A stretch of DNA of 10,198 nucleotides from the NCBI GenBank assembly GCA_016256075.1, contig SDVU01000835.1:1-10198 (forward strand). Direction: 5' to 3'. This document shows, piece after piece, positions 7,392-10,198 of the stretch. The position numbers were made by a program, and so were the translations under genes. The notes under the pieces were generated by a model, which worked only from the letters and a program-made list of their open reading frames with translations, did no database searches and was not told the DNA's origin. Source of the stretch: Dictyocoela muelleri. Lineage: Eukaryota; Microsporidia. Numbering within the stretch: position 1 is the stretch's first letter; each line of letters begins with the position of its first letter.

Positions 7392-7537
7392 ATAATTTCT
7401 TGAAATTTCAATTTCTTGAAATAGCAATTTCTTTAAATTTCAATTTCTTTAAAATTCCAATTTTTTTAAATTCCAATTTCTTTAAATTTCAATTTCTTTA
7501 AATTTCAATTTCTTTAAATTTCAATTTCTTTAAATTC
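7392..7537 (+). repeat. 16-bp tandem array in the UPF2-like gene's upstream region
   Basis: About nine units of CAATTTCTTTAAATTT run head to tail, the last three (from 7490) almost identical and the earlier ones diverged (CTTGAAAT, TTTTTAAATT variants). The array ends 53 bp before the ATG at 7591, so it must cover part of the promoter or 5' leader. Because AAATTT recurs in every unit it could bind an AT-hook or other AT-recognising protein many times over; equally, it may be a neutral minisatellite. Confidence 0.85.
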
Positions 7538-7574
7538 ACAAATACATTTTTCAACAAAATTTAAAATAAAATAA

Positions 7575-7579
7575 CCCCC
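7575..7579 (+). promoter_or_regulatory. CCC-type motif upstream of the start codon
   Basis: A run of five C (AACCCCCATTAAC context) lies 11 bases before the ATG at 7591, in a region otherwise almost free of C runs. A CCC- or GGG-like signal just before the start codon is a known feature of microsporidian genes. It supports 7591 as the start and the microsporidian assignment. Confidence 0.6.
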
Positions 7580-7590
7580 ATTAACATAAA

Positions 7591-9585
7591 ATGCCAAAAC
7601 AAATACCACCAAATGCACCATACAAAAAAACAACAGCACTTCTCAACAAACTAAAAGACATAAAAGAATGGATACCCGAACTTGAAATGGTAAATCTTTC
7701 AAAATTTCTTGTTGAAGTCAAAAACTCAATATCAGAAAACAAACCAAAGACTAAAAATGATATTTTAAATATTTGCCGGATTGTCAAATATTTAGAAAAT
7801 ATTTATGGAATAAGTCTTGACTTTCTTGAAAAACGAACTGATCCATTATTTTTTGTTTTTATATTTTTAAACCCTGAAAAAGTGATAGAAAAACTTAAAG
7901 TTTATTTTGACAATAATAATGATGATGATATCAAAATAAAATTTATTTGCGATTTCCTGACATTTTTTCCGGATTTTAATGATTATCATGACAATAATGA
8001 TCAAAATAATGAAGTCAACAATAATAATGAAACACTCAACAATAACGAAAATAGTAACAATATGAATCTTAAAGAAGAAATCAATAGTCATGAGTTAGAT
8101 CTAAGATATTTATACAATGACAGTTTAAAAAATTCTATTCTTAAAATTTTCAAAAATTTTCTCCAAAAAATCAAAGAAAAGAATAAAATTCCACAAGAAA
8201 TTGTCACTAAATTATCAATCGAGATGAACTACAACTTCATTGAAATAATAAAAAAGGAAAAAGAAGAATTCGATTTTTATAATCAGGTTACCATAAATAC
8301 AAAAAATAATAATTTTAAATTCTCTGCTTTTAACAAAAATCCTCTAAAATACATGAAAAAAAATCTTAATGAAAACAATATTGATATAATTTCTGGTTTG
8401 GTAAAGAAAAAAGAAATAATCGATAAATATTTTGAATTAACGCATAACTACAAAATGGTTGGAAGATTTTATAAAAATCTGAATTTAGAAAGTAACGATA
8501 TTCTGATAAACTGTGAACTCGTAAAATATGGAAAATATCCAGAATCGCAGATAATGAAACAAATGATGAGCATGATTGAAAGAAATGATTCAAATGTTTC
8601 AAATGTTTTAGATTCAGTTGGTAGATTTCTACTCCTTTCAAAGCAGAGCAATGAAGAAATGCGAAGAATTATTGAAAAGGTTAAGAAAATGAATATCACT
8701 GGACAAGATAGACTTAGGATTTTTAATAGTGTGCGTCGTGTATTAACAGGCTCATCATTTACGCTTGATCACACTAAATTTTTCAGTTTTATTTTTCAAC
8801 AAATTGATTTTACTGATAAGATGAATTCGAAAGACAGCTCAAAAAATATTCAAAAATCACGTTATAAAGGCAAAAATAAAAATTCAAAAAATGAAAATAA
8901 AAATTTAACAAACGAAAATATGGATAATTCAAAAAAGAAACCTGATAATTTCAAATTTACACCTTCTGATGAATTCGTTACTTTAATAGAAAAAAATAAG
9001 GGTTTTATCTTTTTATATTGCTTAAAACCATGGGCATATGAAAGTTATGAAAAACTTTCAGAATTCATCATATTTTTTAAAATGAAAGAATCAATTTCAA
9101 AATTGTTGCGTATAATTATCAGGATTTGTTATTTAACTGATGAAAGGCAAAAATCTATCTGTTATTCAAAATTGTACGGCTATATTTGTTCTTTAGATGA
9201 TATTCCAGAGTTTTTTAAAATCATGGAAATAGAGAATACAAAAACTGAAATAAATTCAGAATTATCCTTTGATATACCTCCCAATAAAATAATCAACAAA
9301 CCAAAAGCTTTAGATGATATGCCCTACAATGAATTAAAAACAAAAAAAACGCCTAAAAATTTCACAACAATTCCATGCTGTACAAGATTATCATGTTGTA
9401 TTGAATTTTTGAGTAGATTCAATAATCGAATTCCAATGAAATATATCACTATGCTCATGAATTTTGTTGATTCACTTTGGTGTGATAATTGCAATACAAT
9501 TTTTTATAATTTTTGCATTTTGAATCGTATTGATTGGATTGGTTGCTTTGATAAAGAATTGGAAAAATTGCAATTAGGGTGCTGA
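7591..9585 (+). CDS. UPF2/Nmd2-like MIF4G protein of nonsense-mediated decay, short form
   Basis: Single 664-codon frame, no introns. UPF2 is the cytoplasmic scaffold linking UPF1 to UPF3 in nonsense-mediated mRNA decay. Three parts follow the UPF2 plan. Residues about 11-125 resemble its first MIF4G domain (KKTTALLNKLKDI, VNLSKFLVEV, then FIFLNPEKVIEKLK, against KKNTAFVKKLKTI, LNLSKYIAEA and GIFTDKEGLSLIYEQLK of the animal protein). Residues about 290-385 resemble the end of the second (CELVKYGKYPESQ, then SVGRFLLLS at 342-350, against GELTKFKM and TCGRFLFRS). Residues about 455-627 weakly resemble the third. Asn-rich low complexity fills 131-160 and a Lys/Asn/Ser linker 407-452. Human UPF2 is near 1,270 residues and yeast Nmd2 near 1,090; this protein stops within or just after the third domain and lacks an acidic segment and a UPF1-binding tail. 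The first ATG, with a C-run upstream, is the likely start. The family match is from memory of motifs; another MIF4G protein is possible but less likely. Confidence 0.75.
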   Translation: MPKQIPPNAPYKKTTALLNKLKDIKEWIPELEMVNLSKFLVEVKNSISENKPKTKNDILNICRIVKYLENIYGISLDFLEKRTDPLFFVFIFLNPEKVIEKLKVYFDNNNDDDIKIKFICDFLTFFPDFNDYHDNNDQNNEVNNNNETLNNNENSNNMNLKEEINSHELDLRYLYNDSLKNSILKIFKNFLQKIKEKNKIPQEIVTKLSIEMNYNFIEIIKKEKEEFDFYNQVTINTKNNNFKFSAFNKNPLKYMKKNLNENNIDIISGLVKKKEIIDKYFELTHNYKMVGRFYKNLNLESNDILINCELVKYGKYPESQIMKQMMSMIERNDSNVSNVLDSVGRFLLLSKQSNEEMRRIIEKVKKMNITGQDRLRIFNSVRRVLTGSSFTLDHTKFFSFIFQQIDFTDKMNSKDSSKNIQKSRYKGKNKNSKNENKNLTNENMDNSKKKPDNFKFTPSDEFVTLIEKNKGFIFLYCLKPWAYESYEKLSEFIIFFKMKESISKLLRIIIRICYLTDERQKSICYSKLYGYICSLDDIPEFFKIMEIENTKTEINSELSFDIPPNKIINKPKALDDMPYNELKTKKTPKNFTTIPCCTRLSCCIEFLSRFNNRIPMKYITMLMNFVDSLWCDNCNTIFYNFCILNRIDWIGCFDKELEKLQLGC

Positions 9586-9613
9586 TCTGAAATAGTAAAT
9601 TGCGTAATTCATA

Positions 9614-9619
9614 AATAAA
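9614..9619 (+). promoter_or_regulatory. Possible polyadenylation signal AATAAA
   Basis: AATAAA 29 bases after the stop codon of the UPF2-like gene, followed by a GTGTGGG stretch. Placement fits a short 3' untranslated region, but AATAAA is frequent by chance in DNA this AT-rich. Confidence 0.35.
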
Positions 9620-9720
9620 TGTGTGGGATTTTATAGATCATTACTAATGTGTTTTAAATTGTTAATAACAAATAAAATATTAATTCGAGTGTGAATAGCC
9701 ATACCATTAGGATTTTCATT

Positions 9721-9920
9721 TAGCCACCCCCGTTTCAAATTTCGGAACGTAAAAATATTTTTTAAAAAAATAAGCAAAAACATCAATAAAAGAAACAATT
9801 ACTAAAATACATTATACACTGAAGGTTTGTGATGCTTTTATTAAATGTATATTTCGTTGAAGTTTTTGCTTATTTTATGATTTTTTTTTTCCGTTCCGAC
9901 ATTTGAAATAGGGGTAGGTA
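9721..9920. mobile_element. Palindromic MITE of about 200 bp, possibly Tc1/mariner-type
   Basis: The left end starts TAGCCACCCCCGTTTCAAAT and pairs with the complement of the right end, TACCTACCCCTATTTCAAAT; 24 of the first 29 positions agree, through TCGGAACG. Pairing continues via ATAAGCAAAAAC for roughly 75 bp per arm, leaving a loop of about 45-50 bp. There is no coding capacity. Both ends begin with TA, consistent with the TA target duplication of Tc1/mariner elements, but no longer duplication is evident and the superfamily is not proven. It lies about 135 bp downstream of the UPF2-like gene, just outside the coding region. Confidence 0.65.
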
Positions 9921-9984
9921 AATTAAAAATAAAGACCTAAAAAATTGATATCCGAGGTAAAATCACCCATAGGTGTAAATAGGG

Positions 9985-10025
9985 ATCATGCATATTATAT
10001 CCCCGGGGGATATAATATGCATGAT
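9985..10025. other. Perfect 41-bp palindrome
   Basis: ATCATGCATATTATATCCCC (9985-10004), one central G, then its exact complement (10006-10025). The arms are 20 bp with no mismatch, and the CCCC/GGGG centre makes the hairpin very stable. It sits in non-coding DNA between the MITE and the right edge. It could be a tiny foldback insertion, a replication or recombination scar, a site for a dimeric DNA-binding protein, or the joined ends of an excised element. Confidence 0.85.
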
Positions 10026-10198
10026 ATTAAAAATTTAAAAAAATCTAAAAATTTATTTAAAAATGTCAAAAAGGCTTTTTTCTCTAATTTGTACGTATTT
10101 TTTTATTTCAAACACCTTCTTTTGGTCTTCTTCATGCATATCCATCATTAGTCTTCTTGTACTTATTGATAGACATGTCTGAAGGAATCATCAAACAA
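10026..10198. other. Right edge, possibly the margin of an unseen gene
   Basis: Mostly AT-rich non-coding DNA; from about 10120 the composition becomes less extreme. On the plus strand an ATG at 10175 opens MSEGIIKQ to the window end. On the minus strand a frame entering from the edge reads CLMIPSDMSINKYKKTNDGYA, then stops. Either could be the border of a gene, but both are too short to decide and no C-run precedes the plus-strand ATG. Confidence 0.2.

Noticed and set aside
7867-8699. Several minus-strand frames of 74-91 codons
   Set aside because: They are antisense shadows of the UPF2-like gene and are rich in Ile and Phe because of the AT-rich coding strand.
9945-10151. 68-codon open frame on the plus strand
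   Set aside because: It has a non-ATG start and runs straight through the perfect palindrome, with a low-complexity Lys/Asn/Phe composition.

Overview
This window looks like part of a very AT-rich, repeat-laden but intron-poor eukaryotic genome, most probably a microsporidian of the large-genome type. The reasons are one long uninterrupted gene rich in Asn and Lys, whose product is much shorter than its fungal and animal homologues, a C-run just upstream of its start codon as described for microsporidian genes, and many small DNA transposons. That assignment is inference; no ribosomal RNA or other decisive marker is present.

Layout. 1-1160 is gene-free, with a 19-bp tandem repeat at the left edge, a strong hairpin (141-186) and a G-rich degenerate GTGTTGATC array (831-948). 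1161-3003 is one giant inverted repeat of Foldback type: each arm is a 22-bp tandem array (about 36 units left, about 18 right), and the arms are joined by a 662-bp core that is itself nearly palindromic. 3442-6521 is a nest of transposons. An outer hAT-type element (ends CAGTGG...CCACTG, target duplication CTCT-TAC/CTCTATAC) holds an element with about 33-bp TGTCAC inverted ends (3731-5448), which in turn holds a Merlin/ISXO2-type transposon (4031-5244) with a decayed transposase gene. The right half of the hAT also holds a probable tRNA-derived SINE (about 5878-6332).

6522-7391 is gene-free and AT-rich. A 16-bp tandem array (7392-7537) sits just upstream of the only apparently intact gene, a 664-residue protein (7591-9585) that I recognise as a short UPF2/Nmd2-like MIF4G protein of nonsense-mediated mRNA decay. 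Its 3' flank carries an AATAAA, a roughly 200-bp palindromic MITE with TA-type ends (9721-9920) and a perfect 20-bp-arm palindrome (9985-10025). The right edge may just touch another gene, but this cannot be settled.

Functionally there is one host gene and the rest is mobile or repetitive DNA. The most unusual structure is the Foldback-like element: its arms show the same order of repeat subtypes, and the left arm carries an extra duplicated block of about 220 bp.
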